Assembly (NCBI GenBank): GCA_023393655.1
Contig: JAEWKP010000456.1
Coordinates: forward strand, 1-17,621
Direction: 5' to 3'
Length of the DNA: 17,621 nucleotides
From: Pseudomonadota bacterium
GTDB lineage: Bacteria > Pseudomonadota > Alphaproteobacteria > Rhizobiales > Beijerinckiaceae
The notes below the pieces were generated by a model. It had not been told where the DNA came from and did not search any database. It saw only the letters and a program-made list of their open reading frames with translations. Shown piece by piece: positions 1 through 7,396 of the stretch. A program made the position numbers and the translations under genes. The first letter of the stretch is position 1; each line of letters begins with the position of its first letter.

Positions 1-83
1 CACGCTCCGAGATCAACGAAAACGTGGATGGTCGAGGCAGGCCCGACCATGACGGGGAGGTATTCGAGCCGGGCCGTCCAGCC

Positions 84-293
84 TCAATCCGCCAGCGGCC
101 TGGCGCGATAATCCCCGAACTCCGCCAGCGCCTTGTTGATCGCCTCGGCATCGAGCTTGGCACCTTCCGGCAGGGTGAGGCGGGGAGGATCGAGCGTGAC
201 GGTGGCGCCGGGAACCAACGCCGTCGCGGCGCGCTGGACGCGCGAGGCGCAGCCGCCGCAATGCATGCCTGAAATCTCGAAAACCTGAGTCAT
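84..293 (-). CDS. Heavy-metal-associated (HMA) domain protein, copper-chaperone-like
   Basis: A 69-residue protein that is essentially one HMA ferredoxin-like domain. The metal-binding loop GMHCGGC lies at residues 9-15, with Cys12 and Cys15 as the expected Cu(I) thiolate ligands; this is the CopZ / P-type-ATPase-N-terminus signature. No signal peptide is visible, so it should act in the cytoplasm, handing copper (less likely another soft metal) to a transporter. The start at 293 is preceded by a GGAG about ten bases upstream. It lies 19 bases downstream of the CoA lyase stop on the same strand and may be co-transcribed with it, although the two share no obvious pathway. No copper ATPase is present inside the window; one may lie beyond the left edge. 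Domain assignment is firm; the metal and partner are inferred. Confidence 0.9.
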   Translation of the reverse strand: MTQVFEISGMHCGGCASRVQRAATALVPGATVTLDPPRLTLPEGAKLDAEAINKALAEFGDYRARPLAD

Positions 294-312
294 CCGAATC
301 GTCTCCGGTGGT

Positions 313-1191
313 TCATTCAGCCAGTTTGCGAGCCCGTGCGACGAGCCGCTCTGCCCTGATCAGATGGGGACGATCCAGCATTTCGCCATCAAGGCCGATG
401 ACGCCGGCGCCGGGATTGGCCTCGAACAGGGCGATGATCTGCCGGGCCTTGGCGAGCGCGGCCGGCGAGGGTGCGAAGATCTCGTTGATCGGTGCGACCT
501 GCGCCGGGTGGATCGCCATCTTGCCGGTGAAGCCGTCGCGGCGCGCAGCCAGGCATTCGGCCTGGAAGGCAGCGTCGTCGCGGAAATTGGTGAAGACGGT
601 GTCGATCGCCTCGACCTGGGCTGCCGTCGCCGCGAACAGGGTCAGCGCGCGGGCGAGGCGGTAGGGATCGGCATAGGAGCCGTCCTCCAGTCGGTTGGTC
701 TCGGCACCGAGATCGGCGGAGAGGTCTTCCGCGCCCCAGGTCAGGGCCATCAGGCGGTGCGAGGAGCGGGCATAGCTGCCGAGCCCGAAGATGCCCTTGC
801 CGGTCTCCGTGCCGATCGGGAGGATGCGCGTCATGCCGTCCGGCAGATCGGCCTCGGCCTCGCGCACGGCGATCTTGGCGGCGAGATGGCCGACATCGGT
901 GCCGCCCTCCGATTTGGGGAGCATGATCGCGTCCGGCGCGCCGGGCATCACTGCGTCGAGATCGGCGTCGCTCATGCCGGTCGTCAGGCCGTTGATGCGG
1001 ACGATCAGCAGCGGGCGCTTCGGCAGGGCGCGGGTGGCTTCAAGGAAGGCGCGGGTGATCTCGCGCGCCTGCGGCTTGGCGTCGAGCGCGACGGAATCCT
1101 CAAGGTCGAGAATCAGCGCAGCGGTGCCGCATTCCAGGCCCTTCTGCTGCTTCTTCGGGCTGTCGCCCGGCACGAACAGGAGCGAGCGCAT
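313..1191 (-). CDS. CoA-ester lyase, HpcH/HpaI aldolase - citrate lyase beta (CitE) family
   Basis: A 292-residue TIM-barrel lyase of the malyl-CoA/citramalyl-CoA/citrate-lyase-beta group, which cleaves a 3-hydroxyacyl-CoA dicarboxylate by a Mg-dependent retro-aldol/Claisen reaction to a 2-oxoacid plus acyl-CoA. Visible family marks are the N-terminal RSLLFVPGD (2-10), LDLEDSV (28-34), the conserved Arg66, Glu128 in IGTETGKG and Asp156 in WGAEDLSADLG (the expected Mg ligands), and the C-terminal DGEMLDRPH (268-276) that helps shape the active site. The length is typical. Start 1191 gives the canonical N-terminus; no Shine-Dalgarno sequence is visible, but the MaoC stop codon lies only five bases upstream, so translational coupling is likely. 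Pairing with a MaoC hydratase suggests successive hydration and cleavage of an unsaturated CoA thioester, such as a mesaconyl- or methylmalyl-type intermediate. The exact substrate (malyl-, methylmalyl- or citramalyl-CoA) cannot be read from the sequence. Confidence 0.92.
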   Translation of the reverse strand: MRSLLFVPGDSPKKQQKGLECGTAALILDLEDSVALDAKPQAREITRAFLEATRALPKRPLLIVRINGLTTGMSDADLDAVMPGAPDAIMLPKSEGGTDVGHLAAKIAVREAEADLPDGMTRILPIGTETGKGIFGLGSYARSSHRLMALTWGAEDLSADLGAETNRLEDGSYADPYRLARALTLFAATAAQVEAIDTVFTNFRDDAAFQAECLAARRDGFTGKMAIHPAQVAPINEIFAPSPAALAKARQIIALFEANPGAGVIGLDGEMLDRPHLIRAERLVARARKLAE

Positions 1192-1196
1192 GCGGG

Positions 1197-1694
1197 TCAG
1201 ACCGCGACCGTGGCGGGGGCCGGGCGCTTGCGCATGAAGGCCTGGCGGCGGCACTGGGCGACCAGCGTGCCGTCCTGCTTGTAGGCCTTGTGCACGAACT
1301 CGACGATGCCGGCATCGGGACGCGAGCGCGACTCGCGCTTGGCCGCGATCTCGGTGGTGCAGTTGATCGTGTCTCCCTCGAACAGCGGTGCGGGGAAGAC
1401 GACGTCGGTCATGCCGAGATTGCCGATGGTGGTGCCGACCGTGGTGTCGTTGACGGAGATGCCGATCATCAGCCCCAGCGTGAACAGCGAGTTCATCAGC
1501 GGCTTGCCCCATTCGGTCTCGGTGGCGCAGAAATGCGCGTCGATATGAAGGGGTTGCGGATTGAGCGTCATGTTGGAGAACAGCATGTTGTCCATCTGCG
1601 TGACGGTGCGGGTCAGGCCGTGCTCGATGACGGCACCGACCTGGAAATCCTCGAAATAGATCCCGCCACGCTTGTGACGCACCACATCCGTCAT
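1197..1694 (-). CDS. MaoC family (hot-dog fold) acyl-CoA dehydratase
   Basis: A 165-residue single hot-dog domain of the MaoC/R-specific enoyl-CoA hydratase type. The hydratase motif is TLNPQPLHID at residues 43-52, with His50 as probable catalytic base; the usual GDxNPLH form is altered, as I recall from the MaoC enzymes that sit beside CitE-like lyases. It would add or remove water from a 2-enoyl-CoA, and the immediately downstream CoA-ester lyase suggests its product feeds that enzyme. I chose ATG at 1694 because a GGAGG stands six bases upstream; an in-frame ATG at 1712 and a longer reading to 1925 lack this support and add a low-complexity Arg/Pro-rich head. It is the first gene of the minus-strand group, which then runs into the lyase after five bases. 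Family is confident; substrate is not determined. Confidence 0.88.
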   Translation of the reverse strand: MTDVVRHKRGGIYFEDFQVGAVIEHGLTRTVTQMDNMLFSNMTLNPQPLHIDAHFCATETEWGKPLMNSLFTLGLMIGISVNDTTVGTTIGNLGMTDVVFPAPLFEGDTINCTTEIAAKRESRSRPDAGIVEFVHKAYKQDGTLVAQCRRQAFMRKRPAPATVAV

Positions 1695-1767
1695 CGACGC
1701 CTCCGCCTTCATAAGATCGCCGCGCGCCCTGTCGGGCGCGACAATGGCGATCGGTATCTTTGTCACC

Positions 1768-1813
1768 GCATCGAAGCTTTCCGAAAAGTGGAATCCACTT
1801 TTCGGTTCGATGC
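1768..1813. repeat. Long interspersed-type palindrome (Hyphomicrobiales CCGAAAAGTGG element)
   Basis: A perfect inverted repeat with 12-base arms, CCGAAAAGTGGA at 1781-1792 and TCCACTTTTCGG at 1794-1805, separated by one base. It is bracketed by a second inverted pair, GCATCGAA (1768-1775) and TTCGATGC (1806-1813), with an unpaired GCTTT on the left side only. From memory, closely related palindromes recur between genes in many Rhizobiales genomes. It sits upstream of the MaoC gene, in the divergent intergenic region. No T-run follows it on either strand, so it is not an ordinary terminator. Confidence 0.75.
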
Positions 1814-1987
1814 TGGGCCGGCTGCCGAGCCGGAACGAGAAGTCGTAGAGTGACCTCCGCCGGGAGGGAAGCGGAAAGCGCCGGGCCGCAGGGTGAAGCG
1901 GCGGCCTTAACGGTTCGCTTACCATAATGGAGGCAATTTCGAGGCGTGCCTTCGCGATGCGCGCAAGGCCGCCCGCCGAAGGTCTCG

Positions 1988-3052
1988 ATGTTCCTCTTCA
2001 CCACCCCGCCAAGCCAGAGCCGCGAAACGCAGCCAGCGAGCCCGGTCGTCAGCGCGATCCGCCAGGGCGCCGAGCGGACGGGGGCGGGCTTCGACTATCT
2101 GCTCAAGACGGCGCAGCGCGAATCCTCGCTGGAGCCCAACGCCAAGGCCAGTACATCGAGCGCGACGGGGCTGTTCCAGTTCATCGAGCAGACCTGGCTC
2201 GCCATGGTCAAGCAGGAGGGGCCGAAGCAGGGGCTCTCGCAATATGCCGACGCCATCACCGAGAGCGGCGGGCGCCTCAGCGTCTCCGATCCGGCGGCGC
2301 GCGAGAAGATCCTGCAATTGCGCAACGATCCGCAGGTCGCGGCCGTGATGGCCGGCGCGCTGACCCAGAAGAATCGCGACCAGCTTGCCTCGAGTCTCGG
2401 CCGGCAGCCGCAGGCCGGCGAGCTCTACATGGCGCATGTGCTCGGTGCACGCGGCGCTTCCGACCTGATCCGTGCTGCGGCAAGCGATCCCGGCCGCGTA
2501 GCAGCGCGCGATTTCCCGGATGCCGCCGCCGCCAATCGCGGCATCTTCTACGACAAGGCCGGCCGCGCGCGCAGCGTGCAGGAAGTCTATGGTGTGCTGG
2601 CCGCCAGCCATGCCAGCACGCAGGTCGCGGCCAATGTGGTTCAGAGCGCGCAGGCGGGGCAGGGCGATATCCCGGTTGCCGAAGTGGCTGCCGGGCTGCG
2701 CGAGGGGCGCGCCAGGGGCCTCGTCGGGTTATTCTCCACCAATGGCTCGCGCGATCCGGTCTCGAAAGCCGTCGCCAATCTCTGGACGACGCCGCCCCGA
2801 GCCGGCACGCGCATGGCCTCGCTCGAAGGCGGCGAGCGCTATTTCCCGCGATCCGGCCAGAGTGAGACCACGATGTCCGATGCGAATCCGGTTGCGAGTG
2901 GTTTGGCGACCGGGACCGTCAGCGCGCCGCTGCCGCCATCGCGGCCGAGCGATCTGTCCCGGCCTGAAGTCGCGGCCTCGCAGCCAGCGGCCAGGCGCCG
3001 TACCGGGCCGCTAGACCTGTCTTCCTTCATGATCCAGCGGAGCGGGGCATGA
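1988..3052 (+). CDS. Transglycosylase SLT-domain protein (lytic transglycosylase-like)
   Basis: A 354-residue protein whose N-terminal part carries a goose-lysozyme/Slt-like fold: the region YLLKTAQRESSLEPNA (37-52) contains the expected catalytic Glu45, followed by SSATGLFQFIEQTW (57-70), the usual SLT motif II. The enzyme would cleave the MurNAc-GlcNAc bond of peptidoglycan to give anhydromuropeptides. The remainder (about 180-354) is Ala/Pro/Ser-rich and not recognised. No signal peptide or lipobox is evident at the chosen ATG 1988, which has GAAGG five bases upstream; an in-frame GTG at 1946 would add 14 residues but again no export signal. A CATAAT hexamer at 1923-1928 resembles a -10 element without a clear -35. 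The stop overlaps the next gene by four bases (ATGA), so the two proteins are probably made together. How it reaches the periplasm is unclear. Confidence 0.85.
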   Translation: MFLFTTPPSQSRETQPASPVVSAIRQGAERTGAGFDYLLKTAQRESSLEPNAKASTSSATGLFQFIEQTWLAMVKQEGPKQGLSQYADAITESGGRLSVSDPAAREKILQLRNDPQVAAVMAGALTQKNRDQLASSLGRQPQAGELYMAHVLGARGASDLIRAAASDPGRVAARDFPDAAAANRGIFYDKAGRARSVQEVYGVLAASHASTQVAANVVQSAQAGQGDIPVAEVAAGLREGRARGLVGLFSTNGSRDPVSKAVANLWTTPPRAGTRMASLEGGERYFPRSGQSETTMSDANPVASGLATGTVSAPLPPSRPSDLSRPEVAASQPAARRRTGPLDLSSFMIQRSGA

Positions 3053-4263
3053 TCGTTCGGCGCTTCCTGCTTTGGGCCCGGACCGCACCGGCGGAGGCAC
3101 GCGCGAGCGGCGCCGCCAGTCTCGCGGCGGCCTATCTGCGCTCCGGCATGTCCGACGAGGACCGGCACGAGGCCGAAACGGCTCTGATGGCCTTGATCGA
3201 CGACCCCTCGCCATTGGTGCGCCGGGCGATCGCCGAGGAGATGGCGCCCTCGATGCGCACGCCGCGCAATCTCGCGCTCAGCCTGATCGCCGAGCAGAGC
3301 GATGTCGCGGCGCTCGTCCTGGCGCATTCGCCGGTGCTGACCGAGGCCGATCTCGTCGATGCCGCGGCGATCGGCGATATGCTTGCCCAGAAGGCCATTG
3401 CCATGCGCCGCTGCCTGCCGGCCAGCGTCTGCGCCGCGCTTGCCGAAGTCGGCTGCGACGAGGCGCTCGTGACGCTCGCGGGCAATCGCACCGCCGAGAT
3501 CCCCGATTTCTCGCTCGAACGCATGATCGAGCGGCATGGTGACAATGGCGCCCTGCGCGAGGCGCTGCTCGAACGCGCCGACCTGCCGGGTGGCCTGCGC
3601 CAGGCCATCGCCGCCAAGGTCTCCGACACATTGGCGAATTTCGTCGCGGGTTGCGGCTGGCTGACGCCGGAGCGCAGCGCCCGGCTGGCGCGCGAATCGA
3701 CCGAGCGGGTCGCAGTCGCGCTCGCCGCCGGTGGCGAAGCCAGCGATGCGCCGGCGATCGTCGAGGTGCTCAGGGTCACCGGCCGGCTGACCTCCGGGCT
3801 GATGCTGCGTTCCCTGCTCAGCGGCGAGCCGGCCTTGGCCGAGGCCGCTTTCGTTTCGCTGTCCGGCTTGCCCGAGGAGCGTGTGGCGGCGCTGCTGCGT
3901 GACAAGCGCGGCGCGGGGCTCAAGGCACTCTGCCGCAAGGCCGGGCTGCCGGCTTCGCTGGAGCCGGCGTTTGCTGCCGCCATCCTCGCCCTCAACGCGC
4001 GCGGGTTCGATCGCGGTGCGGCTGGCAACGGCATCGACCGCGGCCTTCTGCGCGCGGTCCTGATCGCCTGCGAAAGACTGGAAGGGCAGGAGGCCGACGG
4101 ATTGATGGGCCTGCTGCGCCGCATGGATGCGGAGGCCGCCCGCGAGGAGGCTCGCAGTCTGTCGGATTCGCTCGCGGACGACGCAGCGCTCGCGCTGCTG
4201 GTGGAGGCCGATCCGTCCTTCCTGATCGAGCTCGCCGAAGGCGACCTGCGCGACGCGGCCTAG
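3049..4263 (+). CDS. DUF2336 domain-containing protein
   Basis: A 404-residue soluble, Ala/Leu/Glu-rich helical protein of the alphaproteobacterial DUF2336 family. Its N-terminal half has repeated helical units, for example DDPSPLVRRAIAEEMAP around residues 51-67, which resembles HEAT-like solenoid packing; no catalytic motif, signal peptide or membrane segment is visible. The function of this family is not established to my knowledge. The ATG overlaps the stop of the upstream SLT-domain gene in ATGA, a strong sign of translational coupling and of a shared role, perhaps as a cytoplasmic partner or regulator of the muramidase. It ends in TAG only seven bases from the stop of the convergent NAD kinase gene, with no hairpin between them. 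Family assignment rests on sequence look and is fairly sure; the role is inference. Confidence 0.82.
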   Translation: MIVRRFLLWARTAPAEARASGAASLAAAYLRSGMSDEDRHEAETALMALIDDPSPLVRRAIAEEMAPSMRTPRNLALSLIAEQSDVAALVLAHSPVLTEADLVDAAAIGDMLAQKAIAMRRCLPASVCAALAEVGCDEALVTLAGNRTAEIPDFSLERMIERHGDNGALREALLERADLPGGLRQAIAAKVSDTLANFVAGCGWLTPERSARLARESTERVAVALAAGGEASDAPAIVEVLRVTGRLTSGLMLRSLLSGEPALAEAAFVSLSGLPEERVAALLRDKRGAGLKALCRKAGLPASLEPAFAAAILALNARGFDRGAAGNGIDRGLLRAVLIACERLEGQEADGLMGLLRRMDAEAAREEARSLSDSLADDAALALLVEADPSFLIELAEGDLRDAA

Positions 4264-4270
4264 ACAGGCT

Positions 4271-5044
4271 CTAGTAGCCGAACTGCTCGCGCAGGATGCG
4301 CTCGTCCAGGCTGTGGCCGGGGTCGTGCAGCATGACGAGATCGACATCGCGGTCGATCTCGATCGAGACGGAGCTGACCTCGTCGATCTGCGTGTGATCG
4401 GCGACGGCACTGACAGGGCGCTTCTCGGCTTCCAGCACCTCGATGAAGACCTTGGCATGGTCCGGCAGCAAGGCCCCGCGCCAGCGCCGCGGCCGGAAGG
4501 CCGAGATCGGTGTCAGCGCCAGCAGCGGCGCATCGAGCGGCAGGATCGGTCCATTGGCCGAGAGATTATAGGCGGTCGAGCCGGCCGGCGTCGCCAGCAG
4601 CAGGCCGTCGGCGGTCAGCTCGGACAGGCGCAGCTGGCCATCGACCGAGATGCGCAGCTTTGCGGCCTGATAGGAACGGCGCAGCAGGGAGACCTCGTTG
4701 ATCGCCTTGGCCTGCACGGTCGCGCCGCTGCGGTCGATAGCCTGCATCGAGAGGGGATGCACGATGCTGCGCTGGGCGGCGTCCAGCCGCTTGGTCAGGC
4801 CGCGCTCCTTGAACTCGTTCATCAGGAAGCCGACCGAACCGCGATTCATGCCGTAGATCGGCTTGCCGGTTCCGAGGAAGCGGTGGAGCGTCTGCAGCAT
4901 CAGGCCGTCGCCGCCGAGCGCGACCACGACATCGGCCTCAGCCGGATCGGCGTTGCCATAGCGCTCGACCAGCTTGTCGAGCGCCGCCTGCGCTTCGGAG
5001 GTTTCGCTGGCGACGAAGGAGATCGCGCCGAATCGTTCGGTCAT
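4271..5044 (-). CDS. nadK: NAD kinase
   Basis: A 257-residue NAD kinase that phosphorylates NAD to NADP with ATP or polyphosphate in the cytoplasm. Diagnostic motifs are present: VVVALGGDGLMLQ (the GGDG diphosphate-binding loop with the catalytic Asp), the conserved Asn-Glu in KAINEVSLLRR, and TPAGSTAYNLSANGPILP, the family's substrate-binding segment in its alphaproteobacterial form. The tail RPRRWRGALLP and AVADH is also typical of the alphaproteobacterial subgroup, which is shorter than the gammaproteobacterial enzyme. It converges on the DUF2336 gene and is separated by 153 bases from the upstream metallo-hydrolase, whose terminator lies between them, so it should have its own promoter in 5045-5143. 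No weak points in the assignment. Confidence 0.96.
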   Translation of the reverse strand: MTERFGAISFVASETSEAQAALDKLVERYGNADPAEADVVVALGGDGLMLQTLHRFLGTGKPIYGMNRGSVGFLMNEFKERGLTKRLDAAQRSIVHPLSMQAIDRSGATVQAKAINEVSLLRRSYQAAKLRISVDGQLRLSELTADGLLLATPAGSTAYNLSANGPILPLDAPLLALTPISAFRPRRWRGALLPDHAKVFIEVLEAEKRPVSAVADHTQIDEVSSVSIEIDRDVDLVMLHDPGHSLDERILREQFGY

Positions 5045-5143
5045 AGCGTGTCCTGAAACGGCAGGCCCTGCGGTATCGGGGGAGGCTTAGCACGTCCGGT
5101 CGCAAGGCCGCGAGGCCATGGCGACAACAAAGTCCGGGCGATG

Positions 5144-5168
5144 AAAAAGGCCGGGCTTTCGCCCGGCC
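5144..5168 (-). terminator. Rho-independent terminator of the metallo-hydrolase gene
   Basis: On the minus strand the stem GGCCGGGC - loop GAAA - GCCCGGCC is followed directly by TTTTT. Stem arms are 5149-5156 and 5161-5168, with the T-run at 5144-5148. It begins 28 bases after the stop of the metallo-hydrolase and would separate that gene from nadK downstream. Confidence 0.92.
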
Positions 5169-5196
5169 TCGATGCGAAGCGACTGGAAGCCGGCGA

Positions 5197-6180
5197 TCAG
5201 ATGGCCGTGCTCCACTGCACCGGCACCATCTCGAAGCCGTTGCCGGCCTTGGCGATATGCCCCGTCGCGGGGAAGGGCGCATGGTAGAACGCGACCTGCA
5301 TCCGCTCGGCCGAGACCATGTCGAGCAGCTTGCGCCGCGTCGCCGCCGCCTGCGGGCCGTCCATGTCGAACACGGCCGACCAGTCGGGGTTGCGCACGAA
5401 CAGGGCGGGATGATTGGTCGTGTCCGACATGATCATCAGCTTGCCGTTGCCGGAGGTCAGCGCAAAGACGGTGTGGCCGGGCGGGTGGCCGGGCGCTGCG
5501 ATCGGCGTCAGGCCGGGCAGGAGCTCCTTGCCCGGCTCGAACTGCTTCACGTCCTTGGCTACGGGTGCGAAGACGCGGCGCACACCGGCGAAGGCGCCCT
5601 TCATGCTCTCGGGCGCGGCATTCATCTTCGCGTCGTCCATCCAGAAGGCCCATTCGGCCGCCGGCACCATCACCTCCGCGTTGGGGAACACGGCCGTGCC
5701 GTCCTTAAGCCGGAAGCCGTTGATGTGGTCGCCGTGGAAATGGCTGAACACGACGCTGGAGACGTCCTTCGGGTCGAGGCCGGCCGCCTTGAAATTCGCC
5801 ATCCAGGTGCCGGAGGTCGGGGCGCCCGAATCGCCGTTGCCGGTGTCGATCAGGGTGAGCTTGCCGCCCTGCTGGATCGCCAGCGTGGTGAAGGTGATGT
5901 TGAGCGCATCCTGCGGGAGGAAGGCCTGCTCCATCGCCTTCTTGACGTCGGCGAGCTCGGCATTGCGGACGAAGCCTTCGAGCGGGCGCTTGCCGAAGCC
6001 GTCATTGATCGCGGTGAGGGTGATGTCGCCGATCTTGTAACGGTAGAATCCGGGAGCCTGATTCACGGGAACTCCTTGTGCCTGGGCCGGGCTGATGCCG
6101 GGCAGATCGAGTGTCGCAGCAGCAATCAAAGCACCGGTTCCGACCAGAGCGGCACGGCGCGTGAAATCTGTGTCCTGCAT
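5197..6180 (-). CDS. Tat-exported MBL-fold metallo-hydrolase
   Basis: A 327-residue metallo-beta-lactamase-superfamily hydrolase. Residues 1-36 form a twin-arginine-type signal (FTRRAALVG, hydrophobic stretch, ending near PAQAQG), which suggests folding with metals in the cytoplasm before export to the periplasm. The metal site is intact: HFHGDH at 147-152 (His147, His149, Asp151, His152), APGHPPGH at 229-236, Asp253 in MSDTTNH, and a C-terminal His (300 or 308). The arrangement resembles the periplasmic quorum-quenching/lactonase-like and related esterase MBL proteins, but nothing fixes the substrate. It is probably monocistronic: a terminator follows it and the next upstream gene on the same strand ends 76 bases away. 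Confidence 0.9.
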   Translation of the reverse strand: MQDTDFTRRAALVGTGALIAAATLDLPGISPAQAQGVPVNQAPGFYRYKIGDITLTAINDGFGKRPLEGFVRNAELADVKKAMEQAFLPQDALNITFTTLAIQQGGKLTLIDTGNGDSGAPTSGTWMANFKAAGLDPKDVSSVVFSHFHGDHINGFRLKDGTAVFPNAEVMVPAAEWAFWMDDAKMNAAPESMKGAFAGVRRVFAPVAKDVKQFEPGKELLPGLTPIAAPGHPPGHTVFALTSGNGKLMIMSDTTNHPALFVRNPDWSAVFDMDGPQAAATRRKLLDMVSAERMQVAFYHAPFPATGHIAKAGNGFEMVPVQWSTAI

Positions 6181-6256
6181 GGTCTGTTCTCCCCTCGGGT
6201 GAGGGGCAGACTAGCGGCGGCCGCCTTGCGTTCAACCGCAAGGGCTTGCCGATAGG

Positions 6257-6691
6257 TCAAGTTTCCGTGAGGCGCGGGTCCGGGGAGGCGGCAGGCAGGG
6301 CCGGCTCGCGCCGCGCGAGCGCGCGCAGCATCGCGGCGCAGAGTGCGAGCGAGCCCATGACGCCCTGGCCCGAGCAATCGGCGACGAGGGCCTGGAAGGC
6401 CAGGCTATCGTCGCTCGCAAGGCATTGCAGACTCCAGTTCCAGCCGGGCGCCTTCTGCCGCAGCAGCGATACGGCGATGTCGATATCGGCGCTGACCGTG
6501 CCAAGCGTCTTCCAGAAGGAACCTTGCTGGTAGATGCCGCCGGCCGGCGTCCGGCGATTGACCAGCCGTGACGGCTTGCGCCGCACGACGAAGCCCAGCG
6601 CCTCGTAGATATCGGCATCGAGCTCGCGATCGGGCTTGCTGGAAGCCTCGCACCGAGCCGCGAGCGAGAGAAGTTGAGTCCGGTCGTCCAT
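6257..6691 (-). CDS. Small protein resembling the phage ABA-sandwich family
   Basis: A 144-residue protein with no signal peptide or membrane segment. Its layout, PDRELDADIYEALG (20-33), a middle section ending in SADIDIAVSLL (67-77), then GWNWSLQCL (83-91) and SLALCAAMLRALA (114-126), resembles the short phage-derived proteins grouped under the Phage ABA sandwich domain, where an N-terminal helix, a short sheet and a C-terminal ALxxAxLRA helix recur. The start at 6691 is the first in-frame ATG. Such proteins are common as single genes in alphaproteobacterial chromosomes and in prophages; their function is not established. No other phage gene is nearby, so this is probably an orphan. The assignment is by pattern and memory, so moderate. 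Confidence 0.6.
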   Translation of the reverse strand: MDDRTQLLSLAARCEASSKPDRELDADIYEALGFVVRRKPSRLVNRRTPAGGIYQQGSFWKTLGTVSADIDIAVSLLRQKAPGWNWSLQCLASDDSLAFQALVADCSGQGVMGSLALCAAMLRALARREPALPAASPDPRLTET

Positions 6692-6812
6692 TCCGGTCCG
6701 TACAAAGATCGATGAGATCGGCGCGTTGCAGGGCGGCGCCGCAAGCTGTGACTTCTAACCCATCATCGCGCCTGTCGGCCAGCCATGGAATGACGATGCC
6801 GGCCGGCGGACC

Positions 6813-7313
6813 TCAAGGGCCGACGACCGTTCCGCGGGCCCGGCCGCCCGGCACGCGGCAGGAGCACCCGATACCCAGCTGGGCTGGCTCATAGAGCGTG
6901 CAGACCTTGACCGGCGTGCTGCATTGGCCGCCCTCCGCCGCCGGCACCGCCTCGTAGGCCGGGTAAACCGGATAGCTGGGATAGGCCGGGTAGGTCGCGA
7001 TTGCGCCGAGCGTCGCCGCAGCAGCCAGGCCCGTGCCCCAATAGGGGTAGCCGCGGCGATATCCGCGATAGGGGTAATGGCCTGCGCGGCGCCAGCCCCA
7101 TCCACCGCCATGCCAGCCGGAGCGGGCATGCTGTCGATAGGCGGGGAAGGCCGGCCGCATGCCATGATGCCTCATGCCGATGCCACGTGAATGGAAGCCT
7201 CCGCCGCCATGCCGGAAGCCGGCGCCGCCGAAATGCGGCTGGGCCGATGCTGCCAGGCCGGTGGCCAGGAGCAATGATGCGATGGACGCGGTGACGAGAA
7301 GCAGACGACGCAT
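6813..7313 (-). CDS. Exported Gly/His- and Tyr-Pro-rich protein with conserved Cys tail
   Basis: A 166-residue protein with a clear Sec signal (MRRLLLVTASIASLLLATG, predicted cleavage after ASA near residue 24). The mature part has a Gly/His/Arg-rich stretch (27-90), a short Ala-rich hydrophobic segment (94-107) and a run of alternating Tyr-Pro (YPAYPSYPVYPAY, 108-120). It ends in a compact tail with Cys131, Cys138, Cys150 and Cys152 (GCSCRVPGGRARG), the part most likely to be a folded, disulfide-linked unit; I recall similar tails in other Hyphomicrobiales hypothetical proteins. ATG 7313 is chosen because GGGAGG stands five bases before it; the longer reading from 7352 spoils the signal peptide. 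Function unknown; envelope or extracellular location is inferred. Confidence 0.75.
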   Translation of the reverse strand: MRRLLLVTASIASLLLATGLAASAQPHFGGAGFRHGGGGFHSRGIGMRHHGMRPAFPAYRQHARSGWHGGGWGWRRAGHYPYRGYRRGYPYWGTGLAAAATLGAIATYPAYPSYPVYPAYEAVPAAEGGQCSTPVKVCTLYEPAQLGIGCSCRVPGGRARGTVVGP

Positions 7314-7396
7314 GCGAACCTCCCTGAAGGAACGGGGTTTCGCCCCACCCAAGGGAACGTCGCGGGAGGAGCGTGGTTCCGGGTCGGCAACGCGCG

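Noticed and set aside
1..50. Minus-strand open frame beginning at an ATG at 50 and running off the left edge (MVGPASTIHVF...).
   Set aside because: Only 16 codons are visible, there is no ribosome-binding site, and no family is recognisable. It may be the start of the next gene, but the window cannot show it.
7336..7348. Small inverted repeat GGGG-TTTCG-CCCC between two minus-strand exported-protein genes.
   Set aside because: A four-base-pair stem without a T-run is too weak to call a terminator.
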